Positions 63,279-64,000 of a DNA stretch of 64,000 nucleotides are shown here, one piece after another; positions within the stretch are counted from its first letter, which is position 1; each line of letters opens with the position of its first letter. This DNA is from a bacterium (GTDB taxonomy: Bacteria; Hinthialibacterota; Hinthialibacteria; OLB16): NCBI GenBank assembly GCA_022072055.1, contig JAJVIK010000001.1, positions 62,001-126,000 on the forward strand, in the 5' to 3' direction. The notes under the pieces were generated by a model, which was not told the origin of the DNA, did not search any database, and was given only the letters and a program-made list of their open reading frames with translations. The position numbers and the translations under genes are program-made.

Positions 63279-64000
63279 CTAATAGATCGACCAATTCTCC
63301 ACGGATGAGGTGTATTGTTGGAGATACGTGTAGGAGAGGTCGTCGAAATAGATGAACTGGGAATGTCCATCAATCTGAGTGGTGATGATGCCGAAGCGAT
63401 CGTAAAGGCCGCCCGCCTGCTTGTCTTGCGGGTCCAGGTTGACCGCCGCTTCTTCGTCATCAAGGAATAGAGATATCCGCCCGCTACCGGTTCCCCCGCT
63501 GGGATCGTAGAAAAGCTTCCAGTTATGAGTCGCGCCGTTGGGGAGGATGTGCGGACCGCTCGGCGGGATTTCTTGCCCAAGTTCGATCATCCGGAAAACC
63601 GGTCGAAAATAGAAACCCTCGCTGCTCGGTCCTTCGACCATGATTCCCAAGAAGCTCTGAGGGAGGGCGCTGGCGTCTGTCCCCGCCTCGCGGCTCAGGG
63701 TTGAATGGAACCACCCAATCAATGTGGTGCTGTCCGAGACCACTTGCCGGAAATTGACAGTCCCCGAGGCCATCAAGGGATGGTCGCTGCTCAAGAGATT
63801 GAGACGGTCCGCGTAGTGGGCCATTCGGTCCTCGAAATGCCAGTCGCCCCGGAAAACCACGCCGCCCATCTCGCCAGGCGCGGCGCCCGCATGGTTGGTC
63901 GGACTGAACCCGAAGTCGAACCGGGGGCGGATCACACAGTCGGTGTAAGAACGCCGATTCTGGAAGCCCTCCCATCCGGGGTCGGAGGCAAAACCCTCCG
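63279..64000 (-). CDS. Secreted protein, C-terminal part only (N-terminus beyond the window)
   Basis: The frame is open to the right edge; the ORF-track start at 63935 is an internal GTG. Upstream in frame I read EGFASDPGWEGFQNRRSYTD, then FDFGFSPTNHAGAAPGEMGG. This pattern is familiar to me from large secreted proteins of planctomycete-like bacteria and looks like a lectin- or LamG-type beta-sandwich (WKLFYDPSGG, GRISLFLDDEE, FIYFDDLSYTYL). The last residues, SSVENWSIY, resemble the [10 protein letters not shown] ends of the two giant proteins. No catalytic residues are evident. Confidence 0.7.
   Translation of the reverse strand, partial: EGFASDPGWEGFQNRRSYTDCVIRPRFDFGFSPTNHAGAAPGEMGGVVFRGDWHFEDRMAHYADRLNLLSSDHPLMASGTVNFRQVVSDSTTLIGWFHSTLSREAGTDASALPQSFLGIMVEGPSSEGFYFRPVFRMIELGQEIPPSGPHILPNGATHNWKLFYDPSGGTGSGRISLFLDDEEAAVNLDPQDKQAGGLYDRFGIITTQIDGHSQFIYFDDLSYTYLQQYTSSVENWSIY

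Overview
This is a GC-rich chromosomal window from a free-living, probably Gram-negative bacterium. Very large secreted repeat and PKD proteins, a CHAT-kinase-WD40-LRR fusion, a BatA/VWA protein, DUF6807 and Gfo/Idh/MocA sugar-type genes, Tat-exported enzymes and MNT/HEPN toxin systems occur together. That mix is what I associate with little-cultured lineages near Planctomycetota, Sumerlaeota, Hydrogenedentota or Omnitrophota. The affiliation is inference only: there is no rRNA, tRNA or universal marker gene here. I see no transposase, phage gene, CRISPR array or tRNA.

Left third (1-31 kb, nearly all minus strand). The left edge cuts a HybA-type 4Fe-4S ferredoxin. Two tandem paralogous giant surface proteins follow (985-6858 and 7135-11736), with 21 and 14 propeller blades, PKD domains, a Thr/Pro stalk and the same C-terminal motif. 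A LuxR-type regulator and an ECF sigma factor diverge at about 12.6 kb. The sigma gene converges on a ~1950-residue protein that joins a CHAT protease, a cyclase-like domain, a Ser/Thr kinase, a membrane helix, 14 WD40 repeats and an SDS22-like LRR array. Upstream of it on the same strand lie an unknown protein, a lipoprotein, a BatA/VWA protein and a membrane protein. A sugar-phosphate isomerase-like gene follows. Next comes a translationally coupled operon of four two-component genes: membrane sensor kinase, stand-alone receiver, hybrid kinase, and receiver with a variant HD-GYP domain.

Middle (31-51 kb, mostly plus). This holds a MoxR/ChlI-like AAA ATPase with an MNT-HEPN pair, a fused Alg14-Alg13 glycosyltransferase, a pseudopilin-like protein coupled to a membrane protein, a HAD hydrolase and a class I amidotransferase. 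A DUF6807 plus Tat-exported oxidoreductase operon is preceded by a good sigma-70-type promoter. A dockerin/FG-GAP secreted protein is convergent to it. A broken VapBC-type locus lies between two ~100-bp direct repeats, the second of which is the start of a Tat-exported GH116-like enzyme. A GT2 glycosyltransferase, a PHD/RelE pair, an FtsB-like protein, an iron-type alcohol dehydrogenase and a second MNT-HEPN pair complete the block.

Right part (51.7-64 kb). A cupin and a Gfo/Idh/MocA oxidoreductase overlap and precede a secreted PQQ-type propeller. A solute-binding protein with a HEAT-repeat lipoprotein is on the other strand. A tight five-gene plus-strand operon follows: SCP2-alpha/beta hydrolase fusion, RND/MMPL exporter, ANL adenylating enzyme, exported unknown and exported TPR protein. 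It looks like an uncharacterised lipid-handling system. The right edge cuts a secreted protein whose last residues resemble the C-termini of the two giant proteins.

Most true starts were chosen from Shine-Dalgarno spacing and stop/start overlaps, so several differ from the ORF track.
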